A stretch of DNA of 7,649 nt. It comes from Nocardioidaceae bacterium (GTDB taxonomy: Bacteria > Actinomycetota > Actinomycetes > Propionibacteriales > Nocardioidaceae). Positions within the stretch are counted from its first letter, which is position 1. Every line of letters begins with the position of its first letter. The stretch spans positions 1 through 7,649 of the forward strand of contig JACCZJ010000151.1 in NCBI GenBank assembly GCA_013696065.1. The letters are read 5' to 3'. This document shows positions 1 to 6,504 of this stretch, one piece after another. Below the pieces are notes generated by a model, which was given only the letters and a program-made list of their open reading frames with translations, did not search any database and was not told the DNA's origin. A program made the position numbers and the translations under genes.

Positions 1-27
1 GACGAGGACCGAACACCTAGGTGGCGC

Positions 28-32
28 AGGAG
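28..32 (+). promoter_or_regulatory. Ribosome binding site for the first membrane protein gene
   Basis: AGGAG lies 8 bases before the ATG at 41, a near-ideal Shine-Dalgarno sequence and spacing for a high-GC Gram-positive. It supports the ATG at 41 over the next in-frame ATG at 77. Only 40 bases precede the gene here. They contain a TAG at 18-20 that could end an upstream gene, but five codons are too few to tell. Confidence 0.7.
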
Positions 33-40
33 TAGCGCCC

Positions 41-2095
41 ATGCCGACGCGGACTCCGTCACCGCGGACGCCGGACATGGTCCCACCCGAGCCACGAACG
101 GGCACGCCTCGATTGACCCGTGGCTGCGACCTCGTGCTCGATGTGACCGTCGTCGTACTGGCCACCTGGACAGTCGTCTACCACGTCTGCCTGCTGTTGC
201 GGCTCGACGTGCGTTGGGCCGTCGGCCTTGAGGTGCTCGCGCTGGCGGGCTGGGGTGGACTGTCGTGGAGGGCGTATCACCGACGGGCCGGATCCTCGCA
301 GGCCCGAGAACTGGTGGAGGTAGCTCCCGACCGTACGACGCGCGCTGAGGCGACGACTACCGACCTCGTCCTGATCGTCACCACAGTGGCGTCGGGTATG
401 GCCGCTGCCGGGCTCACTGCAGTCAACGGCAGCTGGGGGGCGGTCGCAGCCTTGTGGCTCATTGCAGCTGCCGCCGGCACGGTATGGGCGGTGCTGCGCC
501 TCACCCGCGCTGGGGCTGCAGACCCGCCAGGCCACGAGGTTGAAGCCGTCGGGCCGAGGAGGTTGACAGACACGGTGGTGGCACTGGCCTGGGCGACGGC
601 GCTGGCGGTGCTGTCGATGTTCACGCTGTGGCCCAACCCAGATGATCTCTACTACGTCAATCTGTCGCAATGGGTGGTCGACCACGGCACCTTTCCCCTC
701 CGCGACACCATCTTCTCCGACCTGGTGTTTCCCATGTCCAGTTGGCCGCCCATGGCTTCGTACGACGCACTGATGGGAACGCTGGCTCGGCTGGTCGGGG
801 TACACGCGGCGTCGGTGGTGTACCTGTTCGTGCCTCCGGTGGCGACGTTCTTGTCTGTGCTCGCGCTGTGGCGGCTATTGCGGGCATGGCGGGTCAAAGC
901 GGTGGGGGTGGCGCTGTCGGTGGGTCTTGTGTTCCTGCTCTTCGACGGAGGGCCGGGGTATGCGGCGCCAGGCAACCTGTTCTTGATCCGGCTCTGGCAG
1001 GGCAAGGTCATCTTGCTGTGCTTGCTGCTGCCCCTGCTGTTGGTCTACGCCCTCCGGTACGTAGAGCGGCCGACCCGAGTTCACGCCTGGTGGTTGTTCG
1101 CCGGTGGCGCGGCGGCGGTCGGACTGACCACCTCCGCGATGTTCCTCGTGCCACTGGTGGCGCTGGCCGGAGCTGCGCCGCTGATCCTGCGCCAGCCAGG
1201 ACGGGCGCTGCTCGGATTCGCGGCGATGGGCGTCTACCCGCTAGCGGCGGGAGCAGTGACGGTCGCGGTGGGCGGTCACTCCGCGGACATGTTCGAATCC
1301 CGGGGACCGGTGCGGTTCGACCCAGCATGGTTCGGTCACGAAATCTTCCGAGACGGCCCGCTCGCGCTCATCGCGGTGTTCGCGGTGCTGATGGGAGCGC
1401 TGCTCATCCCGCACCCCAGCGCGCGAGTGACGACGGGTCTCCTGACGTTTGTCACCGGGGTGACCTTCGTGCCGGGCGTGACCCATCTGTCCTTTGACCT
1501 GGTGGGCCTCGGCCCGACGCTGTGGCGGGTGTCTTGGGTAGCGTCGATCGCCGCGCTCATCGGTGTGCTCGCGGCGCGGATGGCGACGTACCGGACCCGT
1601 CGCAGCCTCCAGGCAGCTGGTCCGTTGGCTCTCGTCCTCGCGCTTGTCCTGTTCGGGCTACCGATCTGGTCCGAGCGCAACAACGTGTCCTTGAAGCAGC
1701 CTCCGCATTGGCAAAGGGGACCTGAATCCATCGTCTCCGCCCAGCAAGCCATCGATGCAGCCAGCCCTGGTGACGTCATCTTGGCGCCCGAGGAACTCGC
1801 CATTACCATCGACGTGTTGACCACCCGGGTCAAGACAGTCGCACCGCGCGACTACTTCATGGACTACCTGCGCGACGAACCGGGCTTTCACTACGCCGAA
1901 CGCCTGACCCTGATCGAGTTCACGGACCGTCGTATCGCCGGGGCTGATGAAGCGGAGGTCGCTCGCGCGCTGACGCTGCTGGATGTTGACCTGGTCTGTC
2001 TGCCGAACCAGGCGCGAGGGCGTATTTCCTTCCTGCTCGCGCAGGAGTATCGACCGGCCACGACGTCTGCTTCGGACACCTGCCTCAAGCGCTGA
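41..2095 (+). CDS. Polytopic membrane protein, probable GT-C type glycosyltransferase
   Basis: This 684-residue protein has a Pro/Arg/Thr-rich cytoplasmic N-terminus (about 1-30) and roughly 12-14 hydrophobic segments, for example near 31-52, 108-126, 132-152, 176-195, 256-280, 286-303, 323-340, 388-411, 438-456, 495-513 and 526-541. After the segment ending near 195 comes an acidic motif, NPDDLYYVN (199-207), then a polar stretch with RDTIFSD and SSWPP. An acidic pair in an outer loop after an early membrane helix is typical of GT-C glycosyltransferases, which use polyprenyl-phosphate sugars; here it follows about five hydrophobic segments rather than the first. The last 140 residues (about 545-684) look soluble and probably lie outside the membrane. 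The start is set by AGGAG 8 bases upstream. The gene runs in the same direction as the nucleotide-sugar genes, but a 186-base gap follows it, so it may be a separate transcript. I cannot name the exact family or substrate. A flippase or polymerase of similar topology is the main alternative. Confidence 0.85.
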   Translation: MPTRTPSPRTPDMVPPEPRTGTPRLTRGCDLVLDVTVVVLATWTVVYHVCLLLRLDVRWAVGLEVLALAGWGGLSWRAYHRRAGSSQARELVEVAPDRTTRAEATTTDLVLIVTTVASGMAAAGLTAVNGSWGAVAALWLIAAAAGTVWAVLRLTRAGAADPPGHEVEAVGPRRLTDTVVALAWATALAVLSMFTLWPNPDDLYYVNLSQWVVDHGTFPLRDTIFSDLVFPMSSWPPMASYDALMGTLARLVGVHAASVVYLFVPPVATFLSVLALWRLLRAWRVKAVGVALSVGLVFLLFDGGPGYAAPGNLFLIRLWQGKVILLCLLLPLLLVYALRYVERPTRVHAWWLFAGGAAAVGLTTSAMFLVPLVALAGAAPLILRQPGRALLGFAAMGVYPLAAGAVTVAVGGHSADMFESRGPVRFDPAWFGHEIFRDGPLALIAVFAVLMGALLIPHPSARVTTGLLTFVTGVTFVPGVTHLSFDLVGLGPTLWRVSWVASIAALIGVLAARMATYRTRRSLQAAGPLALVLALVLFGLPIWSERNNVSLKQPPHWQRGPESIVSAQQAIDAASPGDVILAPEELAITIDVLTTRVKTVAPRDYFMDYLRDEPGFHYAERLTLIEFTDRRIAGADEAEVARALTLLDVDLVCLPNQARGRISFLLAQEYRPATTSASDTCLKR

Positions 2096-2188
2096 CCGGC
2101 ATACCCCGCCCAGATCACGTCCACTACCCTGGCATTTAGCCCTCAGCCGCCTCACGGCCGGGTGAATCGCTTCACCATTCAGCGTGGC

Positions 2189-2219
2189 TTGGTGCTCTCA
2201 CCGGACCGCAAGATATGCT
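2189..2219 (+). promoter_or_regulatory. Candidate promoter before the sulfoquinovose synthase gene
   Basis: TTGGTG (2189-2194) could be a -35 element and TATGCT (2214-2219) a -10 element, with a 19-base spacer, slightly long for a housekeeping sigma factor. Transcription would start near 2226, giving a leader of about 55 bases. It is the most AT-rich hexamer in the gap, but the match is weak and such hits occur by chance. Confidence 0.3.
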
Positions 2220-2265
2220 CCCAAGACGAGGCGCGCCGCGCACGGCGGCACACCGACAATGGCCT

Positions 2266-2271
2266 GAAAGG
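2266..2271 (+). promoter_or_regulatory. Ribosome binding site deciding the start at 2282
   Basis: GAAAGG ends 10 bases before the ATG at 2282. It is a moderate Shine-Dalgarno sequence. With the Rossmann motif beginning within residues 2-13 of that start, it favours ATG 2282 over the GTG at 2162, which sits inside a hairpin and has no purine-rich site before it. Confidence 0.55.
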
Positions 2272-2281
2272 CGTTTCATCG

Positions 2282-3451
2282 ATGCGAATCCTCGTCCTGG
2301 GTGGTGACGGCTATCTAGGCTGGCCGACGGCGATGTATCTGTCCGGTCAGGGCCACGATGTCGGCGTATTGGACAATGCCGCGCGGCGGCAGTACGACCA
2401 TGAGCTCGGAACGGGCAGCCTGGTTCCGATCGAAACGCTGCAGAACCGGGTCCAGGCATGGCGGGAGATCAGCGGCAAAACTATCGCGATCTACCCCGGA
2501 GACCTGTTAGACGCCGAATTCGCCTATGCAACGATTCGTGGCTTCGAGCCCGAGGCTATCGTGCACTTCGCCGAGCAGCGGGCCGCGCCGTACTCCATGA
2601 TCGACCGCAAGCACGCCGTCTACACGCAGACCAACAACGTCATCGGCACGCTCAATGTGATGTTTGCGATCGGCGAGATCAACCGGGACATTCACCTCGT
2701 CAAGCTCGGGACAATGGGCGAGTACGGCACGCCCAACATCGACATCGAGGAGGGCTGGCTCGAGGTGACCCACAAGGGTCGCACCGACCGGATGCTCTTT
2801 CCCAAGCGACCAGGCTCCTTCTATCACCTGTCTAAGGTGCACGACAGTCACAACTTGGAGTTCGGCTGCCGGATCTGGGGTTTGCGGGTGACCGACCTCA
2901 ACCAAGGCATCGTCTACGGCCAGGAGACGACCGAGACGGCGCTCGACGAGAGATTGGTCACGCGCTTCGACTACGACGCAGTGTTCGGCACCGTGCTCAA
3001 CCGCTTCGCCATCCAGGCCGTTCTCGGATTGCCGATGTCGGTGTATGGCGGCGGCACGCAGACCCGGGCGGTGATCGACATCCGCGACACAGTCGAGTGC
3101 ATCAGGTTGGCCTGCGAAACCCCGGCCGGTGCCGGAGAGTTCCGGGTATTCAACCAGGCCACCGAGAGTTTCTCCCTCGCGGAGATGGCAAAGATCGTCG
3201 CGAATACCTTCCCCGGCCAGGTCGACGTGGACTTCATCGACAACCCACGTGTCGAGGTGGAGAACCACCACTACTCGTTCGTGCACACCGCGCTGGAGGG
3301 CCTCGGCCTCAAGCCGCATCTGCTCTCCGACACGCTGCTCACCTCGCTGTTCGGCATCATCGAGAAGCACCAGGAGCGGGTGGATCCTGCTGCCCTGCAA
3401 CCGTCTATCAACTGGCGCCAGACGAGTAATCTGCCCGTCACTCGGTCGTGA
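2282..3451 (+). CDS. sqdB: UDP-sulfoquinovose synthase (SQD1/SqdB family)
   Basis: This 389-residue extended short-chain dehydrogenase should convert UDP-glucose and sulfite to UDP-6-sulfoquinovose using tightly bound NAD: oxidation at C4, loss of water across C5-C6, addition of sulfite, then reduction. The N-terminal Rossmann motif GGDGYLG (7-13) is followed by VLDN (29-32). Family-specific blocks are HFAEQRAAPYSMID (95-108), NNVIGTLNVMFAI (118-130), KLGTMGEYGTPNIDIEEG (141-158), SFYHLSKVHDSHN (179-191), TDLNQGIVYG (204-213) and GEFRVFNQ (285-292). T144, Y181 and K185 fit the catalytic Thr/Tyr/Lys; the plant enzyme's T145, Y182 and K186, as I recall them, are offset by one. Length matches bacterial SqdB, and no transit peptide is present. 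The C-terminus carries the family's NPRVE and LSD(T/S)LL blocks. Its stop overlaps the next start (GTGA), indicating an operon. A TTA leucine codon, rare at this GC, lies at 2507-2509. The assignment is firm at family level; the final product of the pathway is not shown here. Confidence 0.93.
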   Translation: MRILVLGGDGYLGWPTAMYLSGQGHDVGVLDNAARRQYDHELGTGSLVPIETLQNRVQAWREISGKTIAIYPGDLLDAEFAYATIRGFEPEAIVHFAEQRAAPYSMIDRKHAVYTQTNNVIGTLNVMFAIGEINRDIHLVKLGTMGEYGTPNIDIEEGWLEVTHKGRTDRMLFPKRPGSFYHLSKVHDSHNLEFGCRIWGLRVTDLNQGIVYGQETTETALDERLVTRFDYDAVFGTVLNRFAIQAVLGLPMSVYGGGTQTRAVIDIRDTVECIRLACETPAGAGEFRVFNQATESFSLAEMAKIVANTFPGQVDVDFIDNPRVEVENHHYSFVHTALEGLGLKPHLLSDTLLTSLFGIIEKHQERVDPAALQPSINWRQTSNLPVTRS

Positions 3452-4410
3452 GCCGGAGCCCGGCGGCCGTCGACCCCCCGACCGGTTGGCGGGTCCTGGT
3501 CACCGGAGGCTCGGGATTCATCGGCCGACATGTCGTCTCCTCCCTGCGGGAGGCAGGTCACCAGGTCATCGTGGCCGACCTGAACGACTTTCCGGACCCC
3601 GCTGTTCAGACAGTGACCGGAGACTTGTGTGAGCCTCGGGTGCGCGAGGACGCAGTGACATCAGAGATAGGTGCGATCGTGCACCTGGCCGCAGCGACCT
3701 CAGTGCTGGGGTCCATCGAGCAGCCAGCCCACGTGCACCGCACCAATGTCGAAATGACCGCTGCCTTGCTGGAGCTCGCTCGTCAGCGCGGCGTCGACAC
3801 GTTCGTGCTCGCCTCGACCAATGCCGTGGTGGGCAACGTCGGACACGCAGCCATCACCGAGGACCTGCCGCTAGCACCGCTCACGCCGTACGGCGGCACC
3901 AAGGCCGCCGCGGAGATGCTGCTGTGTGGATACGCCGGTGCATACGCGTTGCGCACCCCTGCCGTCCGGCTGACCAACGTCTACGGCCGTGGCATGGTGC
4001 ACAAGGACAGTTTCGTGCCCAGGCTGTTGCGGGCCGCCGCAGGTGGTGGCCAGGTGCAGATTTATGGAGACGGCGAGCAGCGCCGCGACTTGGTCCACGT
4101 CGGTGACGCGGCGCGGGCGATCGTGTCCGCCGTACACGACTGGCCGAGTGGTCCGGTGATTATCGGCGGGGCCCGCTCCTACTCGGTCAATGAAATCGCG
4201 CAGGCCGCTCGGGATGCCACGGGGCTGCCGATTGAGGCCGTGCGGGTAGCTGCCAAGCCCGGCGAGATGCCCGCAGTGGTCGTCGATATCACCCGAGCCC
4301 GAAGCCGCGGCTACGCGCCCAGCGTCACACTCGTCGACGGGATGCGCGACGCGTGGGCAGACTTCGATCCTTCGCCCACGATGCAGGGCCGAGACGATGC
4401 CCGGGTCTAG
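3448..4410 (+). CDS. NDP-sugar epimerase/dehydratase (extended SDR family)
   Basis: This 320-residue cytosolic enzyme should act on a nucleotide sugar with bound NAD. The cofactor motif TGGSGFIG is at 19-26 and an acidic residue follows strand 2 (VADLND, 42-47). GDL (58-60) and VHLAA (78-82) match the adenine-binding and central Rossmann strands. S123/T124 and YGGTK (Y148, K152) form the catalytic Ser/Thr-Tyr-xxx-Lys set. RLTNVYGRG (174-182) and IYGDGEQRRDLVHVGD (205-220) are the substrate-side motifs of UDP-glucose 4-epimerases and dTDP-sugar dehydratases. The GTG start shares four bases (GTGA) with the stop of the sulfoquinovose synthase gene, and no strong ribosome binding site is visible, so translation is probably coupled. 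Its 3' end overlaps the next gene by 14 bases. The closest general type is a GalE-like 4-epimerase, but the exact sugar cannot be read from sequence. It could supply a second sugar for the same glycan or act on UDP-sulfoquinovose (inference). Confidence 0.88.
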   Translation: MSRSPAAVDPPTGWRVLVTGGSGFIGRHVVSSLREAGHQVIVADLNDFPDPAVQTVTGDLCEPRVREDAVTSEIGAIVHLAAATSVLGSIEQPAHVHRTNVEMTAALLELARQRGVDTFVLASTNAVVGNVGHAAITEDLPLAPLTPYGGTKAAAEMLLCGYAGAYALRTPAVRLTNVYGRGMVHKDSFVPRLLRAAAGGGQVQIYGDGEQRRDLVHVGDAARAIVSAVHDWPSGPVIIGGARSYSVNEIAQAARDATGLPIEAVRVAAKPGEMPAVVVDITRARSRGYAPSVTLVDGMRDAWADFDPSPTMQGRDDARV

Positions 4411-6502
4411 CAGTGCTCCCGGCGACGAAGCGTCCACTTCGGAGCCCAGCGTGACCTCCGAACGTCGGGCAGGCTCGACTGCCACCCTCGTCGAGCAGTC
4501 CCCGCCTCGCACCCCGACGGTCAAGTCGTCCCGACCGGGGGCCCGGGCGGACCTAGGTGCGAGTTTTCAGCTGGCGTGGTGCCGGCAGCACGCGGCTTTC
4601 CTCACGGTCCTGCTTGCTGGCCTAGCCCTGCGCATCGTGGCTCTGGTGGCTTTCCGCCCAGCGTTGGTTGTCGAGGAGTCGGACGCCCACCTGTCCATTC
4701 TCGACGGCGTGACTCCGGGAACTGCGCACCCCGTCGGCTACGCACTCTTCGAACTCACGCCACTCTCATGGTTCACTGACGCGCTGACACCCGTTGTGGT
4801 CGCGCAGCATCTGCTGGGCCTGGCCACGGGGATTGTCGTCTACCTCCTGCTGGCGCGCTGGGGGGTATGGCGCTGGTTTGCCGCGCTGGCCACGCTGCCG
4901 GTCCTCCTGGACCCCCGCGAGCTGGCGAGCGAACACCTCGTGCTCCCCGACACGTTCTTCGGCTTCTTGCTGGCCGTGGCCGTGTTGGCGCTCTGCTGGC
5001 AGGCGCGACCAGGGCTCGTAGCGGCGCTCACCGGCGGGATCTTGCTCGGAGTCGCGGCCACGGTGCGGCCGATGGGTGTGCCGCTCATCATGGGGGCCGT
5101 GGCCATGGTGCTGCTCACAGGTGCGACCTGGCGCAGCCGGTTCGTTGCTGCCTCGGTGGTCATGATCGGCTTGGGCTTATCGGTCGGACCCTATGTCGCG
5201 TGGTATCACCAGGAGCAGGGTGAGGATGCCTTCGCTCAGCTCCAAACCGGCGACGATCCCGGCGTGGAGACGTGGCAATTCAGCAGCTACCTGCCCCCTG
5301 GGGCATCCCCGGTGGGCGACCTGTACTCCGATCACGGGGGCGAGCAGCTCGAGGTCACTCAGCCCGCCGCTGACGCGCTGGCGAAGTATCAGGGTTTTGC
5401 GCATCTGCCTGGCCGGTTGCTGCTCGTCGGTCCGCTCGTCGGGGTGCTCGCCGGCTTGGGCCTCGGGCGGGCTGGGTCCTCCGGCATGCGGTCGGTGTGC
5501 CTGCTGACTGCTCTCGTCCCTGCCGGCATACTCCTCGCCGGGTCGGGCGCCGCAGACCTCAATGGGCGCGATCAGCTTCCCGCCCTTGTGCTGTGGCCTG
5601 CGGCAGCCGCTCTCGGGTTGACGGCGCTCTTGCGTGGTCGGCGCGCCTCAGCGGCCAGCCAACCGCAGATCGACGACGTGGACCGCGCCGCACTCGGCGC
5701 CTTTCGCGACAGGTACGCCGAGCCGGCACTCGCGCCGGTGGTCGTCGTCATCGCGGCATACAACGAGGCCACCGGCCTTCCGCGTGTCCTCTCCAGCATG
5801 CCGTCGACCGTATGCGGATTAGCTGCTGATGTCGTGGTCGTCGATGACGGCAGCACCGACGGCACCGCCGACGCGGCGAAAGCAAGCAACCGGGTGTACG
5901 TCGTGAGCTGCCCCGTCAACAGGGGACAGGGCGCGGCGATGCGGTTGGGCTACCGGGTCGCGCGAGACCATGGCGCGCAGTACATCATCACCACCGATGC
6001 CGATGCTCAGTACGACACCGCCGACTTCCCCACGGTTTTGACTCCTCTGCTCGAGGGAGCCGCTGACTTTGTCACCGGCTCGCGCAGACTCGGTCGCCAA
6101 CACACAATCGATCGTTTCCGCCGTGCCGGGGTGTACGTGTTCGCGTGGATCGTGAGCGCGCTCACCGGCGAGAGGCTGACCGACACATCCTTTGGCCTGC
6201 GGGCAATGCGGGCGCAGGTTACCGCGACCGTCACCCTCAACCAAGCGCAATATCAGTCGGCCGAGCTGCTTATTGGGGCGCACTCGCACGGCTACCGAAT
6301 CCTCGAGGTACCGGGGACCATGCATATGCGCGCCGCGGGCAGCACCAAGAAGGGCGGCAACCTGATCTACGGCCTGCGCTACGCCCGCGTCGTGCTGGGC
6401 ACCTGGTGGCGCGAGGGATGTCCAGCACCGGCCAGGGAACGCGCACCGGCTATGTCGAGAAGTCTCGATTCCGTGGGCTCGCCGCTGTCTTCGGGCCGTT
6501 GA
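4397..6502 (+). CDS. Fusion of a GT-C-like membrane domain with a DPM1-like family 2 glycosyltransferase
   Basis: This 701-residue protein has three parts. Residues 1-60 are Ser/Thr/Pro-rich and probably disordered in the cytoplasm. Residues 66-412 hold about ten hydrophobic segments (e.g. 66-88, 131-152, 184-201, 225-241, 248-268, 339-356, 366-383, 396-411), with an acidic first outer loop (EESDAH, 93-98) as in GT-C transferases. Residues about 446-675 are a family 2 (GT-A) domain: VIAAYNE (451-457), VVDDGSTDGT (481-490), the metal-binding DADAQYD (534-540), TGSRR (560-564) and DTSFGLRAM (596-604). Such DPM1-like domains load a sugar onto polyprenyl phosphate, the donor GT-C enzymes use, so one polypeptide may make and spend its own lipid donor (inference). 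The membrane half is paralogous to the next gene. AGGG 8 bases before ATG 4397 supports this start; GTG 4451, with GGAG 6 bases upstream, would give 683 residues and remove the overlap. TTA codons lie at 5177 and 5819. Confidence 0.88.
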   Translation: MPGSSSAPGDEASTSEPSVTSERRAGSTATLVEQSPPRTPTVKSSRPGARADLGASFQLAWCRQHAAFLTVLLAGLALRIVALVAFRPALVVEESDAHLSILDGVTPGTAHPVGYALFELTPLSWFTDALTPVVVAQHLLGLATGIVVYLLLARWGVWRWFAALATLPVLLDPRELASEHLVLPDTFFGFLLAVAVLALCWQARPGLVAALTGGILLGVAATVRPMGVPLIMGAVAMVLLTGATWRSRFVAASVVMIGLGLSVGPYVAWYHQEQGEDAFAQLQTGDDPGVETWQFSSYLPPGASPVGDLYSDHGGEQLEVTQPAADALAKYQGFAHLPGRLLLVGPLVGVLAGLGLGRAGSSGMRSVCLLTALVPAGILLAGSGAADLNGRDQLPALVLWPAAAALGLTALLRGRRASAASQPQIDDVDRAALGAFRDRYAEPALAPVVVVIAAYNEATGLPRVLSSMPSTVCGLAADVVVVDDGSTDGTADAAKASNRVYVVSCPVNRGQGAAMRLGYRVARDHGAQYIITTDADAQYDTADFPTVLTPLLEGAADFVTGSRRLGRQHTIDRFRRAGVYVFAWIVSALTGERLTDTSFGLRAMRAQVTATVTLNQAQYQSAELLIGAHSHGYRILEVPGTMHMRAAGSTKKGGNLIYGLRYARVVLGTWWREGCPAPARERAPAMSRSLDSVGSPLSSGR
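4441..4444 (+). promoter_or_regulatory. Alternative ribosome binding site for a GTG start at 4451
   Basis: GGAG lies 6 bases before an in-frame GTG at 4451, inside the predicted 5' end of the fusion glycosyltransferase gene. It is at least as good as the AGGG at 4385-4388 serving ATG 4397. Starting here would drop 18 low-complexity residues and leave a 40-base gap after the epimerase gene instead of a 14-base overlap. Sequence alone does not settle the choice. Confidence 0.35.
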
Positions 6503-6504
6503 GG

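Larger units (their letters stand above)
2096..2281 (+). other. Intergenic region with two small hairpins and a possible promoter
   Basis: This is the only sizeable non-coding stretch in the window. It holds a 4-bp stem (GCCG/CGGC, 2146-2158) and, two bases later, a perfect 6-bp stem GGTGAA-TCGC-TTCACC (2161-2176). A third 5-bp stem, CGCCG-CGCA-CGGCG, lies at 2234-2247. None is followed by a T run, so an intrinsic terminator is not supported. The coding frame of the downstream gene is open across 2162-2281, but the 40 residues it would add resemble nothing in the SQD1 family, and the Rossmann fold begins right after the ATG at 2282. I therefore treat it as non-coding leader. Confidence 0.6.

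Noticed and set aside
59..805. Open frame on the - strand opposite the first membrane protein gene (248 codons)
   Set aside because: Low-complexity Arg/Gln/His/Pro-rich translation typical of a shadow frame, with no domain.
670..1497. 275-codon frame on the + strand inside the first gene
   Set aside because: The translation is Arg/Gly/Ala-rich without membrane segments, while the overlapping frame encodes a coherent polytopic protein with a good ribosome binding site.
2161..2176. Intrinsic transcription terminator
   Set aside because: The stem is perfect but only 6 bp and is not followed by a T run.
2162..2281. Extended start (GTG 2162) for the sulfoquinovose synthase
   Set aside because: Would add 40 polar residues before the Rossmann strand, unlike family members, and lacks a binding site; ATG 2282 has GAAAGG 10 bases upstream.
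2507..3400. Long open frame on the - strand opposite the sulfoquinovose synthase gene (297 codons)
   Set aside because: The + strand holds a clear SQD1-family protein here. The antisense frame is open because GC-rich codon use suppresses stops, and its translation shows no recognisable motif.
6418..6504. Earlier in-frame ATG at 6418 for the last gene
   Set aside because: Would overlap the preceding gene by 85 bases and add 29 residues with no counterpart in the paralogue. ATG 6505 gives a tight 2-base gap.
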